A stretch of 20,905 nucleotides of DNA from CAWUJT01 sp963922715 (GCA_963922715.1 CAWUJT010000030.1:1-20905), one strand, 5' to 3'; shown: positions 7,798-15,910, counted from the first letter of the stretch. The notes: generated from the sequence alone by a model not told the origin. Numbers and translations: made by a program.

Positions 7798-8427
7798 ATG
7801 ACATCTGTTCATGATATTGCGACAGCCATCGTCGCCCGCGAGGGTGGCTTTGTGAATGATCCAGACGATCCCGGCGGCGCCACAAAGTACGGTGTCACCA
7901 TCGGCACGATGCGGCGTCTTGGGCTTGATCTGACCCAAGATGGGATCACTGACATCGATGATGTGCACGCCCTCACCCCAGAGCAAGCCATAGACATTTT
8001 TATCGAACACTATTTCCGGCGTCCCGGCATCAAAGCCTTGCCTGAGGTGCTTCATGCGACGGTTTTCGATATGTATGTCAATGCGGGTGCACATGCGGTG
8101 ACACTTTTGCAAAAGCTGCTGAGGGATATGGGGTTTGATATTGGTGTCGATGGGATCATCGGCCCACAAACCTCTGCCGCCGCAGCGGCCGCCGCGAAGG
8201 TCAATGCCACAGCATTTGTCGATGCCTATGGGATCGCCCGGCGCAACTATTATTACGCGCTGGCTGATCGTAGGCCAGCCAGTCGAAAATATGCCCGTCG
8301 CCGCGATGGTGGCAAAGGCGGATGGATCACACGGGCCGAGGAGTTCATCTCAGACGAGTATCACCTCACAGCGGCGGAACATGCCGCCCGCGTCGCGGCC
8401 TGGTCAGAGACAAGGACACTATCATGA
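7798..8427 (+). CDS. Endolysin: glycoside hydrolase family 108 N-acetylmuramidase with peptidoglycan-binding domain
   Basis: Phage-type murein hydrolase of 209 residues. The N-terminal GH108 domain carries the catalytic Glu15 in AREGGFVNDPDDPGG followed by TKYGVT, and continues with LTPEQAIDIFIEHYF and VFDMYVNAGAHAVTLLQK. The second half has the peptidoglycan-binding repeat GFDIGVDGIIGPQT (PG_binding_3 type). There is no signal peptide, as expected for an enzyme released through a holin. The ATG at 7798 has AGAAAGGA about 11 bases upstream; the open frame from 7744 is unlikely. It overlaps the holin gene (ATGA). With that partner it resembles the unlinked endolysin/holin pair that releases gene transfer agents in Rhodobacterales; a prophage remnant is the alternative, but no other phage gene is in the window. 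Confidence 0.88.
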   Translation: MTSVHDIATAIVAREGGFVNDPDDPGGATKYGVTIGTMRRLGLDLTQDGITDIDDVHALTPEQAIDIFIEHYFRRPGIKALPEVLHATVFDMYVNAGAHAVTLLQKLLRDMGFDIGVDGIIGPQTSAAAAAAAKVNATAFVDAYGIARRNYYYALADRRPASRKYARRRDGGKGGWITRAEEFISDEYHLTAAEHAARVAAWSETRTLS

Positions 8428-8954
8428 AGCGCCTTCCCTCTTTTTTCCCGCCCTCTATGGCCACACACACCCTTGGCCAGGCCGCAACTGATCTGACAGA
8501 GATTTTCGTGGAAAACAAGACACGCCGAATGGAACGCAGCTTTGATGCCCTTGAGTCGGCCCACACTCAACATAATGCTGAGTTTGGTGCCGAAAGAGTC
8601 GGGCTATTTGACAGAATTGTCAACGGGCTCAATCGTTTACCGCGTCCGATGCTGGCCCTTGGGACATTAGGGCTTTTTGTTTATGCGATGGTTGACCCAG
8701 TCAGTTTTGCGGCCCGGATGCAAGGCCTGGCCCATGTTCCAGAGCCTTTGTGGTGGCTGTTGGGCGCTATCGTCAGCTTTTACTTCGGGGCGCGTGAATT
8801 ACATTATTTTCGCAGTCCAACATCACCCATTTCTGGGCCAAGACAGGCCAGAATCTCAAGCTGGCGCGCCGCGGAGACTGGGCCTGTCCATGTGCAAAAG
8901 CGTACAGATACAAATCCAGCGCTAGAGGCTTGGCAGCAAACCGCGCCACGGTGA
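8424..8954 (+). CDS. Holin, GTA_holin_3TM-like family
   Basis: Small membrane protein of 176 residues immediately downstream of, and overlapping, the endolysin. The N-terminal 70 residues are charged and helical (TDLTEIFVENKTRRMERSFDA), typical of the family. Two hydrophobic segments are clear: about 76-90 (MLALGTLGLFVYAMV) after the conserved NRLPRP, and about 108-122 (PLWWLLGAIVSFYFG). The third segment implied by the family name is not obvious. The tail is hydrophilic with an ELHYFR motif. Known role in Rhodobacter: pore formation letting the endolysin reach peptidoglycan so that GTA particles are released by lysis. That function here is inferred from family resemblance and the neighbouring muramidase. 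Confidence 0.8.
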   Translation: MKRLPSFFPPSMATHTLGQAATDLTEIFVENKTRRMERSFDALESAHTQHNAEFGAERVGLFDRIVNGLNRLPRPMLALGTLGLFVYAMVDPVSFAARMQGLAHVPEPLWWLLGAIVSFYFGARELHYFRSPTSPISGPRQARISSWRAAETGPVHVQKRTDTNPALEAWQQTAPR

Positions 8955-8992
8955 CACACCTCTGGCCCTTGGCGAGATGATCCGTAAGCAAT

Positions 8993-9012
8993 ATAATCAT
9001 TGGTATGATTAT
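8993..9012. promoter_or_regulatory. Perfect inverted repeat covering the ccmF start codon
   Basis: ATAATCAT - TGGT - ATGATTAT: two 8-base arms with a 4-base loop. The right arm begins with the ATG of ccmF itself. As RNA it would be a hairpin hiding the start codon; as DNA it could be an operator. No clear Shine-Dalgarno precedes this ATG, which makes the structure more noteworthy. Confidence 0.5.
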
Positions 9013-10981
9013 TGAACTCGGACATCTCGCCTTGATTTTTGCGTTTGCCCTGGCCCTGATGCAAATGCTGGTGCCTTTGATCGGGGCGCACAAGGGCTGG
9101 CGCGATTGGATGATCCTGGCAGAGCCCGCCGCTTATGCGCAATTTGCGTTTATCGCGGTTTCTTTTGCCGCACTCACCTATGGCTTTGTGGCGTCTGATT
9201 TCTCGCTTCGGCTTGTGGTCCTCAATTCCCACACTGACAAACCGCTTCTGTATAAAATCACAGGCGTCTGGGGCAATCATGAGGGATCCCTGCTGCTTTG
9301 GGTTTTGATCCTGGCCCTTTTTGGCGCTGCTGCGGCCTTTTACGGGGATAAACTTCCCATGAGCTTGCGATCACGCGTGCTTGCGATACAAGGCGCGATT
9401 GGGGCTGCGTTTCTGGCCTTTATTCTGTTTACCTCCAATCCATTTCTGCGCCTTGCCCAACCGCCGTTGAATGGAGAGGACCTCAACCCCCTGCTCCAAG
9501 ACCCTGGGCTGGCGTTTCACCCGCCCTTTCTCTACCTGGGCTATGTCGGTCTTTCGATGGCTTTTTCCTTTGCTGTTGCGGCGCTTCTGGAAGGAAAGGT
9601 CGATGCCGCTTGGGGCCGGTGGGTGCGTCCGTGGACACTCGCCGCTTGGCTGTTTCTGACCATCGGGATCGGTCTTGGCTCTTGGTGGGCTTATTATGAG
9701 TTGGGTTGGGGTGGATTTTGGTTTTGGGATCCGGTTGAAAATGCCTCCCTCATGCCGTGGTTGATCGCAACGGCGCTGCTGCATTCCGCCATTGTCGTGG
9801 AAAAACGGGAGGCGTTGAAGAATTGGACAGTCCTTTTGGCGATCCTGGCATTTGGGTTTTCACTGGTTGGCACATTCCTGGTGCGATCCGGGATAATCAC
9901 ATCGGTCCATGCTTTTGCCAATGATCCCGAACGCGGTGCGTTTATTCTGGCGATCCTCGCAGTTTTCATGGGCGGTGCGCTGACGCTTTATGCTGTCAGA
10001 GCAGGGCGCTTGGAGGAAAAAGGCGTCTTTAGCACCGCCAGCCGCGAAAGCGCCCTTGTTCTGAACAATGTTGTTCTTGCAGTATCGTGCTTTGTGATTT
10101 TTATCGGCACGCTTTGGCCTTTGATCGCAGAAGCCCTAACCGGCGATAAAGTGTCTGTGGGGCCACCCTTTTTCAATGTTGTGTTCACACCCTTTGCTGT
10201 CGCACTGGCGGCAATTTTGCCCATTGGGGCCATTCTGCCGTGGAAACGTGCCGTGCTGGAGCGGGCTGCCCGCGCCTTATGGGCCCCCGCGCTTCTGGCA
10301 CTGGCAATCGGTGGTCTGGTATGGGCCCTCCAAACTGGGCGTTCTGCCGGGGGTCCCCTTGGTGTGGCCCTTGGGGTTTGGCTGATTAGCGGCAGTCTGG
10401 TCGATCTAGCCCAGCGCACAGGCAAAAGCAACACATGGCGCAAGCGGCTGGTACGCCTCTGGCACCTTCCGCGGGCCGACTGGGGCAAATCCGTTGCCCA
10501 TGGGGGCCTTGGTATCCTAATGATCGGCGTTTCTGGCATCATGGCCTGGGAGCAGCACACCCTTCAGGTCATGCAGATTGACGGCCGTTTGGAGATTGGA
10601 GACTATGAAATCGTTTTGGAAGATGTCCGTCGCGTTGAGGGGCCAAATTACATTGCCACGCAAGCCCGCCTTCATCTCTATGAAAACGGCCAAGATATCG
10701 GCATTCTGGCACCTGAAAAACGTATCTATCCTGTGGCGGGTATGCCGACAAGCGAAGCAGGCATCGACAACGGTTTTTGGCGGGATGTCTATGCTGTGAT
10801 CGGCGATCCGCAAGAAAATGGCGGTTGGGCTGTGTCCATCCACATCAAACCGTTTGCAAATTGGATCTGGGGGGGATCGATTATCATGGCGCTCGGCGGG
10901 GTGTTGTCCCTGTCTGATCGGCGGTATCGTGTCGCGGCCGGCGCATCGCGGCGGCAAACAAAGACGGTGCCTGCGGAATGA
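9005..10981 (+). CDS. ccmF: Cytochrome c haem lyase subunit CcmF
   Basis: CcmF is the large multi-pass inner-membrane subunit that takes haem from CcmE and, with CcmH, ligates it to the CXXCH cysteines of apocytochrome c in the periplasm. The 658 residues match the family (E. coli 647). Visible: GVWGNHEGSLLLW (88-99), the haem-ligand region DPGLAFHPPFLYLGY with His172, and the tryptophan-rich WWD signature GWGGFWFWDPVENASLMPW (about 234-252), then a His at 260. Many transmembrane helices and a periplasmic loop (about 510-625) precede the last helix. The ATG at 9005 sits in an inverted repeat and lacks an evident ribosome binding site; no better in-frame start is seen. Its stop overlaps ccmH (ATGA). 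Confidence 0.96.
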   Translation: MIIELGHLALIFAFALALMQMLVPLIGAHKGWRDWMILAEPAAYAQFAFIAVSFAALTYGFVASDFSLRLVVLNSHTDKPLLYKITGVWGNHEGSLLLWVLILALFGAAAAFYGDKLPMSLRSRVLAIQGAIGAAFLAFILFTSNPFLRLAQPPLNGEDLNPLLQDPGLAFHPPFLYLGYVGLSMAFSFAVAALLEGKVDAAWGRWVRPWTLAAWLFLTIGIGLGSWWAYYELGWGGFWFWDPVENASLMPWLIATALLHSAIVVEKREALKNWTVLLAILAFGFSLVGTFLVRSGIITSVHAFANDPERGAFILAILAVFMGGALTLYAVRAGRLEEKGVFSTASRESALVLNNVVLAVSCFVIFIGTLWPLIAEALTGDKVSVGPPFFNVVFTPFAVALAAILPIGAILPWKRAVLERAARALWAPALLALAIGGLVWALQTGRSAGGPLGVALGVWLISGSLVDLAQRTGKSNTWRKRLVRLWHLPRADWGKSVAHGGLGILMIGVSGIMAWEQHTLQVMQIDGRLEIGDYEIVLEDVRRVEGPNYIATQARLHLYENGQDIGILAPEKRIYPVAGMPTSEAGIDNGFWRDVYAVIGDPQENGGWAVSIHIKPFANWIWGGSIIMALGGVLSLSDRRYRVAAGASRRQTKTVPAE

Positions 10982-11442
10982 GGGTTTTCTGTATTTTGCT
11001 TCTGAGTACGCTTTGGGCACACCCGCTCTTGGCCGCTATGGAGCCTTGGGAAATGCTGCCGGATCCGGCACTTGAGGCCCGTGCCCAAAGCCTTGATGCC
11101 AAGTTGCGCTGTGTGGTGTGTCGATCCGAAAACATCGCTTCGTCCAATTCAGATTGGGCCTCTGATGCGCGTGTTCTCATCCGCAGCTTGATCACCGAAG
11201 GCAAATCTGATGCCGAAGTTTTGGCGTTCTTTCAAGACAGATATGGGGATTATGTGTTGATGGATCCCCCTAAACGTGGGGTAAATTGGCTGCTGTGGGG
11301 AACAGCCCCTGCCTTGGCGGTTTTTGGGTTCTTGGCGGCTTTGGCCTATATCAGAGGTCGGAAATCCACCCCTGCGCCTGATGCGGATGTGCTGTCTGAG
11401 GAGGAAGAAAAACGGCTGGCAAATCTCCTCAAAAACGAATGA
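10978..11442 (+). CDS. ccmH: Cytochrome c maturation protein CcmH/CycL
   Basis: Periplasmic thiol-disulfide protein of the cytochrome c haem lyase complex, which keeps the apocytochrome cysteines reduced. The 154 residues begin with a cleavable signal (FCILLLSTLWAHPLLA), followed by the redox motif LRCVVC (Cys45, Cys48) in the family context LDAKLRC..CRSENIASSNSDWA. Then come the three-helix bundle (DARVLIRSLITEGKSDAEVLAFFQDRYGDYVL), a membrane helix (about 103-124) and a short cytosolic tail. RSENI replaces the common QNQSI after the motif. The gene overlaps ccmF by four bases. No ccmI or ccmG follows; the next gene belongs to another pathway. Confidence 0.95.
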   Translation: MRVFCILLLSTLWAHPLLAAMEPWEMLPDPALEARAQSLDAKLRCVVCRSENIASSNSDWASDARVLIRSLITEGKSDAEVLAFFQDRYGDYVLMDPPKRGVNWLLWGTAPALAVFGFLAALAYIRGRKSTPAPDADVLSEEEEKRLANLLKNE

Positions 11443-11511
11443 GATAACTTTTGGCTTTTCTCCCTGGGCAGAGGTCGTTAGCAAAGCGGGAACCAATCAG
11501 GGAGCCAAGCC

Positions 11512-12288
11512 ATGGATTACCGTAGCATTGACATGAATGTGGATCAGGACGTTGCGGTGATTACGCTCAACCGTCCAGAGGTGATGAACGCGCTCAACAC
11601 CCAAATGCGGATTGAACTTACCCATGCGGTCAAAGCTGCACAATCCCAAGCACGTGTTTTGGTGATCACAGGGGCCGGTGACGCCTTTTGTTCGGGACAA
11701 GACCTTGGCGATGGCGGCTCTGCCGCAAACCTCAACATCGAACGCACCCTGCGTGATGAGTATGAACCGATGCTGAAGGCGATATACACCTGCCAAATTC
11801 CAACGATCGCCGCTGTCAATGGGGCGGCCGCCGGGGCAGGCGCGAACCTGGCCCTTGCCGCAGATGTAGTGATCGCAGCCGAATCCGCGATATTCTTGCA
11901 AGCGTTTACTCGGATTGGTTTGATTCCCGATGCGGGCGGCACATATTGGTTGCCACGCCAGATTGGCATGGCCAAAGCGATGGGGGCCGCCCTTTTTGCA
12001 GAGCCGATCACCGCCCAACAGGCCAGTGACTGGGGGATGATTTGGGAGGCCGTGCCGGATGAAGATTTCCAGGACCATTGCAAAAGACGGGCCACCCAAC
12101 TTGCCGCGGGGCCGACCGCGGCCTATGCGCATCTCAAAACCGCCCTGCGCACCAGCTTTGAAAATACTTTGGATCGACAACTCCTGCTTGAAGCACAACT
12201 TCAAGGGGAATGTGGACGCACCCGAGACTTCAAAGAAGGTGTTTTGGCCTTTTTAGAAAAGCGCAAAGCTGATTTTCAGGGGCGCTAA
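11512..12288 (+). CDS. Enoyl-CoA hydratase/isomerase, PaaG-like
   Basis: Crotonase-fold enzyme of 258 residues acting on an acyl-CoA thioester. The oxyanion-hole segments are DAFCSGQDL (about 57-65) and NGAAAGAGANLA (103-114). The active-site loop reads RIGLIPDAGGTYWLPR with Asp140, and the region of the first hydratase Glu has no acid (LQAFTRIG). This is the pattern of PaaG, the 1,2-epoxyphenylacetyl-CoA isomerase, also seen in WGMIWEAV near residue 180. No other paa gene is nearby, so a general enoyl-CoA isomerase role in fatty-acid or aromatic degradation is equally possible. The ATG at 11512 has GGAG about 8 bases upstream. It is in the ccm direction but 69 bp downstream, and converges with tetR. 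Confidence 0.88.
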   Translation: MDYRSIDMNVDQDVAVITLNRPEVMNALNTQMRIELTHAVKAAQSQARVLVITGAGDAFCSGQDLGDGGSAANLNIERTLRDEYEPMLKAIYTCQIPTIAAVNGAAAGAGANLALAADVVIAAESAIFLQAFTRIGLIPDAGGTYWLPRQIGMAKAMGAALFAEPITAQQASDWGMIWEAVPDEDFQDHCKRRATQLAAGPTAAYAHLKTALRTSFENTLDRQLLLEAQLQGECGRTRDFKEGVLAFLEKRKADFQGR

Positions 12289-12289
12289 T

Positions 12290-12310
12290 ACATGGGTTTT
12301 ACATGGGTTT
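12290..12310. repeat. Short tandem repeat between convergent genes
   Basis: ACATGGGTTT occurs twice with an 11-base period in the 33 bp between the stop codons of the PaaG-like gene and the tetR gene. It looks like a local duplication with no evident function. No hairpin terminator is seen in this gap. Confidence 0.6.
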
Positions 12311-12321
12311 GAAAATCGAGG

Positions 12322-12939
12322 TTATTGATCCGGTGGAATAAGGCCCAAGCCACGCAGATAAATGCCAATGCCTGTTTCCAAAAGCTCTTCAGGTGAGCCA
12401 GGCCCATCCGCACCTGCTGAGTTACGCAAGAAAAGCTCAACAATGCCGTGGCTCATGGCCCACACATGAGAGGAAAAGAGCGCCGCAGGCGGACGTTTCT
12501 CCTGGGGTATAAACGCCGCGAGCTCCTGCGCGGCTTTCTCAAGCGCGGCACCTGACCGCGACACGGCCCTCTCAAGCTCTGGCGTGGCATGGCGGGACAC
12601 ACCTGATTCAAACATTGCAATATAATGACCAGGACATTGGCGCGCAAATGTCAGATAAGCGCGCCCGGTTTCCGAAAATCGTTGCAGAGCACTGTTGCCG
12701 CCGTTCTGATAGGCGTGCTCCATCATATCTCCAAAGATGCGGTGGCCTTGCAACGCGCATTCGACAATCAGATCGGTGCGGCCTTCGAAATGGCGATAGA
12801 CCGCCGCAGGGGTGACACCGGCGCGCTTGGCGGCTTCTGAAAGTGTAAAGCCCATGGGCCCCCGTTCCTCAATCAGAATAAGCGCCGCCTCCACAAGCGC
12901 CTGGCGCAGATTGCCATGGTGATAGCCACGTTTTGCCAT
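12322..12939 (-). CDS. TetR-family transcriptional regulator
   Basis: DNA-binding repressor of 205 residues. The N-terminal helix-turn-helix is clear: ALVEAALILIEERGPMGFTLSEAA then KRAGVTPAAVYRHFEGRTDLI (about 31-58). The C-terminal ligand domain has FARQCPGHYIAMFESG and HVWAMSHGIVELFLRN, resembling the WHG/TetR_C group. The ATG at 12939 (MAKRGYHHGNLRQ) is the usual start of this subgroup and has GGAG 11 bases upstream; a GTG at 12972 would overlap the PPK2 gene and lacks a ribosome binding site. It begins 1 bp after the PPK2 stop, so the two genes form one transcript and TetR may regulate that operon. The ligand is unknown. Confidence 0.9.
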   Translation of the reverse strand: MAKRGYHHGNLRQALVEAALILIEERGPMGFTLSEAAKRAGVTPAAVYRHFEGRTDLIVECALQGHRIFGDMMEHAYQNGGNSALQRFSETGRAYLTFARQCPGHYIAMFESGVSRHATPELERAVSRSGAALEKAAQELAAFIPQEKRPPAALFSSHVWAMSHGIVELFLRNSAGADGPGSPEELLETGIGIYLRGLGLIPPDQ

Positions 12940-12940
12940 C

Positions 12941-13807
12941 TCAGACGGGGCTCCAAATTTCAGGACCGGCACAGATTTCAGCGTCGATGTCTCCTATCGC
13001 GGCAAGATCGCGCCCCGCATAGGGGATGGCCCAGAGAAGACGGCGGATCACATTGATCCGGGCGCGGCGCTTATCATCGGCACGAATGACGTTCCAAGGG
13101 GCGTGCGGCAAATGTGTGTGGGCAAAACATGCCTCAATAGCTTGGGAATAGGCATCCCAGCGTTCAAGACCCTCGACATCAATCCAGCTTAATTTCCATT
13201 GTTTCAGCGGATCGCCTTCGCGCGCCAGGAACCGGCGCAGCTGCTCAGGCCGGGAAACATTCAACCAGAATTTAACAAGGATAATGCCGTCTTCCACCAG
13301 CATGGTTTCAAAAGCCGGCAGTTGCTGGAAAAAGCGCGTGCGCTCGGCCTCGCTGCAAAACGCAAATACCTTTTCCACGACCGCTCTGTTGTACCAGCTT
13401 CGGTCAAACAGCACCATCTCTCCGCCTGTGGGCAGGTGTTGAATATAGCGCTGAAAATACCATGTGCTGGCCTCGCGCTCTGTTGGTTTTGCAAGGGCGA
13501 TCACACGAGAGATACGGGGGTTCAAGTTTTCGCGCACCCGCTTGATTGTGCCGCCTTTGCCAGAGGCATCACGGCCTTCAAACACCACAGCAACCCGCGC
13601 GCCTGTGTCCTTGATCCAGGCTTGGGCTTTCACAAGTTCGATCTGCAACAGGGCCATGTCTGTCTCATACGTCTTGCGGGAGAGGCGGTCTTTGTACGGA
13701 AAATCCGCGCCAATAATCTTATCGCCAGAGCGAATGGCGTCTTGGACCCAAGCGGGGGCTGTTTCATTGAAGTAACGGCTAATAGCGCCGTCAAAAGGTT
13801 TTTGCAT
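12941..13807 (-). CDS. ppk2: Polyphosphate kinase 2 (PPK2 family)
   Basis: PPK2 enzymes move phosphate between polyphosphate and nucleotides, usually making GTP or ATP from the diphosphate. The 288-residue single-domain form has Walker A FEGRDASGKGG (77-87), Walker B MVLFDRSWYNRA with Asp135-Arg136, the lid region with KFWLNVSRPEQLRRFLARE, and the closing NVIRADDKRRARINVIRRLL. This is the class I length and motif set found in roseobacters. Two ATGs are possible: AGGAG directly abuts the first (13816) but lies 9 bases from the second (13807), so I chose 13807. It is followed by tetR after 1 bp. Nucleotide preference cannot be read from the sequence. Confidence 0.93.
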   Translation of the reverse strand: MQKPFDGAISRYFNETAPAWVQDAIRSGDKIIGADFPYKDRLSRKTYETDMALLQIELVKAQAWIKDTGARVAVVFEGRDASGKGGTIKRVRENLNPRISRVIALAKPTEREASTWYFQRYIQHLPTGGEMVLFDRSWYNRAVVEKVFAFCSEAERTRFFQQLPAFETMLVEDGIILVKFWLNVSRPEQLRRFLAREGDPLKQWKLSWIDVEGLERWDAYSQAIEACFAHTHLPHAPWNVIRADDKRRARINVIRRLLWAIPYAGRDLAAIGDIDAEICAGPEIWSPV

Positions 13808-13920
13808 GCGCTTCATCTCCTCTCTGACCGTCTTTATGCGGAACTCTGTGAAAAAGAACCAGAGGGGAGAATACTTTGGCTGCGACGTTATGACAGGATG
13901 AAAATGGGCGTGTCTTTCGA

Positions 13921-13945
13921 AAAAAACGGGGCCAAACGGCCCCGT
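13921..13945 (-). terminator. Rho-independent terminator of the phosphoesterase gene
   Basis: On the minus strand ACGGGGCC - GTTT - GGCCCCGT forms a perfect 8 bp GC-rich stem with a 4-base loop, directly followed by a run of T (A run at 13920-13926 on plus). It begins 30 bp after the phosphoesterase stop and would separate that gene from PPK2 downstream. Confidence 0.9.
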
Positions 13946-13975
13946 TATATGCGTCGCGTTACTGAACCCGTTGAC

Positions 13976-15910
13976 TTACTGCCAGAATTTTTCCTGCCAG
14001 GTCATATCAGGAATTTGTTCAACGATCTCAAAAGCGATGGTGTCAGAAAAGCTGCGACCGTGGTGATCTGTCACTGTGACGGTCAGGCTATGGATGCCCG
14101 CCGGAAGGGTGTCAGGCAGGTCCACGGTCCAAAGGTGTTGGGAAGAGTTTGTCCACAACCAGCTGTCCAGTGGCCCTACATTGCCAGTCCATTGGCTGCC
14201 TTGGAACATCTCATAACCATTGTTGCCTGTGGTCGATTGCATCGCCCGGCGGGTGTCAGAGAATTGCCGCACAATCGCATAAGGATCAGATACCGCGATT
14301 GAGCGCAATTTGGCTTCGCCCTCTCCGGCCTGGGTGCGTGTTGCGGCAAAGGCCTCCCCGCCGTTGATCTGGAGCATCACGGTGGTGTCGCGGCTGCCGT
14401 TCCAAACGTTGACCACGGCCTGGGTGGTGCCTTGCAGATCGCGGCGGGTGATCATGTTCACATCACCCAGATCGTTCCGCGACACAGGCGGCAAAACATC
14501 CCCACGGGCACGGCCATAGCCATTGACCCAATTCACCAGTGTCTCGGCCCAATCCCGATAACGCGGTGTGTTAAACGAGATATGGAACTGCTCATCCGGG
14601 CTATGGGTGAAGGAGTGATACGTCTCTTGATACTCAGAGCCGGAAAAGCTGATTTGATAATACCCACGCGGGCTGCCCAAACGCTGTGGTGCGCCTGGCA
14701 CACCATCATCGTTTAAGCTCCCAGACCACCAGGACCCGGACAATGCCCCGGTGACAATCTGATGAAACGGGGCTGGACCAACGCCTGTGTTTTTTTCCCA
14801 ACCGTTATAATACTCTCCGGTGAGAATGTTTTCGGTTGTATGCGTATGGCCCGACAGACCCAAAACTGGGCGGTCCCCTAGGATGTCAACCAAAGCATCG
14901 AAGTTATCGGTTTGGTGCTTTGCGGCTGTATTGTCTGTGAACGTCTGGAACGGGATGTGCGCAGAGATAACAATCAACTTATCTTGAGGCACATTGGCCA
15001 AATCGTTCGCCAGCCAAGCAAGTTGCCGATCATGAATAACTCCGTTGTAGGTGGAGCGCGCCGATGGATCACAGAAAGGGTGATCATCGACACCGTTACA
15101 CGGGTAGCGGACGTTGTCCAACGTCACAAAATGCACATTGCCAACATCGAAAGAGTAATACTCTGGGCCCCATTCACGGCGGAATGTATCAAAGGAATGC
15201 TGATCGTCTTCGGCATCGAAGTCCAGGTCATGGTTTCCGCCCACGTAATACTGGGGTGTATCACCCACGGCGATGATCTCTTTAAACCGCGGATAGAGCG
15301 ACAGATCATCCCCCATCACATCACCGGCAAAAATCAAACATTCAGTGTTGGAATTATCCCGCGCCGCAAGCATGCGCCCGGCGGTTTCCCGCACGTAAGA
15401 GACCTGCATGTTGAAATAGGGCTGTGCATCGCCAAACACCAGACATTCGAACTCTGCCCGATCACTATTGTCCTCAACAAGCGGGAAATTCACCGCCGTT
15501 GGCATGGGGCCGGTGGGCTCAATGCCCCCAAAGCGGAGGTCTGGGGAACCTGCGACTTTATGGATATAATTGAATTGCGGCACCATCATCTCATCCACGG
15601 GCGCGGCATAGCCCGCAGGCTTTGAGATAAAGAGGTTCATGTCGTCGTACACTGGCAACTCATAGGTGCCATCTGCGCCGGTGACAGCCACCTCACGACC
15701 GTTTGAAACCAGCACGCCCTCAATACCTGGCTCGCCTGCATCAAGTTTGCTGTTGCGATTGCTGTCTAGAAACACGGTGCCGCGGGCGGCATCAGCAGCG
15801 GTTTGGCCCACAATGGCCTCTACCGATCCGATATAAGTGATATCCTTCGCCGCTGCACTGCAGGCAATCACTGTGGCGACCGACGCATAAAAGAGTGATT
15901 TTGAGGTCAT
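13976..15910 (-). CDS. Secreted calcineurin-like metallophosphoesterase with N- and C-terminal accessory domains
   Basis: Exported two-metal phosphoesterase of 644 residues; substrate unknown. A signal peptide (about 1-21, LFYASVATVIACSAAA) is followed by a beta-sandwich domain (44-105: TVFLDSNRNSKLDAGEPGI, GADGTYELPV; Metallophos_N or SdrD-B-like). The catalytic domain shows FGDAQPYF (Asp161, Gln163), FAGDVMGDD (Asp197), GGNHDLDFD (Asn226, His227), SAHIPFQ (His318) and GHTHTTEN (354-361). The first motif is D-x-Q rather than D-x-H, a variant known from CPPED1-like phosphatases. The last 150 residues form a Metallophos_C-type sandwich (MLQINGGEAF; AGIHSLTVTVTDHHGRSF). The ATG at 15910 has GGAG 8 bases upstream. 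It is monocistronic: own terminator, divergent from carA. Confidence 0.9.
   Translation of the reverse strand: MTSKSLFYASVATVIACSAAAKDITYIGSVEAIVGQTAADAARGTVFLDSNRNSKLDAGEPGIEGVLVSNGREVAVTGADGTYELPVYDDMNLFISKPAGYAAPVDEMMVPQFNYIHKVAGSPDLRFGGIEPTGPMPTAVNFPLVEDNSDRAEFECLVFGDAQPYFNMQVSYVRETAGRMLAARDNSNTECLIFAGDVMGDDLSLYPRFKEIIAVGDTPQYYVGGNHDLDFDAEDDQHSFDTFRREWGPEYYSFDVGNVHFVTLDNVRYPCNGVDDHPFCDPSARSTYNGVIHDRQLAWLANDLANVPQDKLIVISAHIPFQTFTDNTAAKHQTDNFDALVDILGDRPVLGLSGHTHTTENILTGEYYNGWEKNTGVGPAPFHQIVTGALSGSWWSGSLNDDGVPGAPQRLGSPRGYYQISFSGSEYQETYHSFTHSPDEQFHISFNTPRYRDWAETLVNWVNGYGRARGDVLPPVSRNDLGDVNMITRRDLQGTTQAVVNVWNGSRDTTVMLQINGGEAFAATRTQAGEGEAKLRSIAVSDPYAIVRQFSDTRRAMQSTTGNNGYEMFQGSQWTGNVGPLDSWLWTNSSQHLWTVDLPDTLPAGIHSLTVTVTDHHGRSFSDTIAFEIVEQIPDMTWQEKFWQ

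Noticed and set aside
7378..8169. Minus-strand open frame of 263 codons
   Set aside because: Antisense to ccmE and the endolysin, both clearly coding; Cys- and His-rich shadow translation.
7798..8954. Prophage remnant as explanation of the lysis genes
   Set aside because: No integrase, attachment site, capsid or tail gene is present, and the flanking ccm genes are intact; the GTA-type holin fits better, though a relic cannot be fully excluded.
13199..14302. Long plus-strand open frame (367 codons)
   Set aside because: It is the reverse of PPK2 and the phosphoesterase end, crosses the terminator hairpin, and has no recognisable domain or ribosome binding site.
14912..15625. Plus-strand open frame of 237 codons
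   Set aside because: It lies wholly antisense to the phosphoesterase, whose catalytic motifs are intact; the translation resembles no family.
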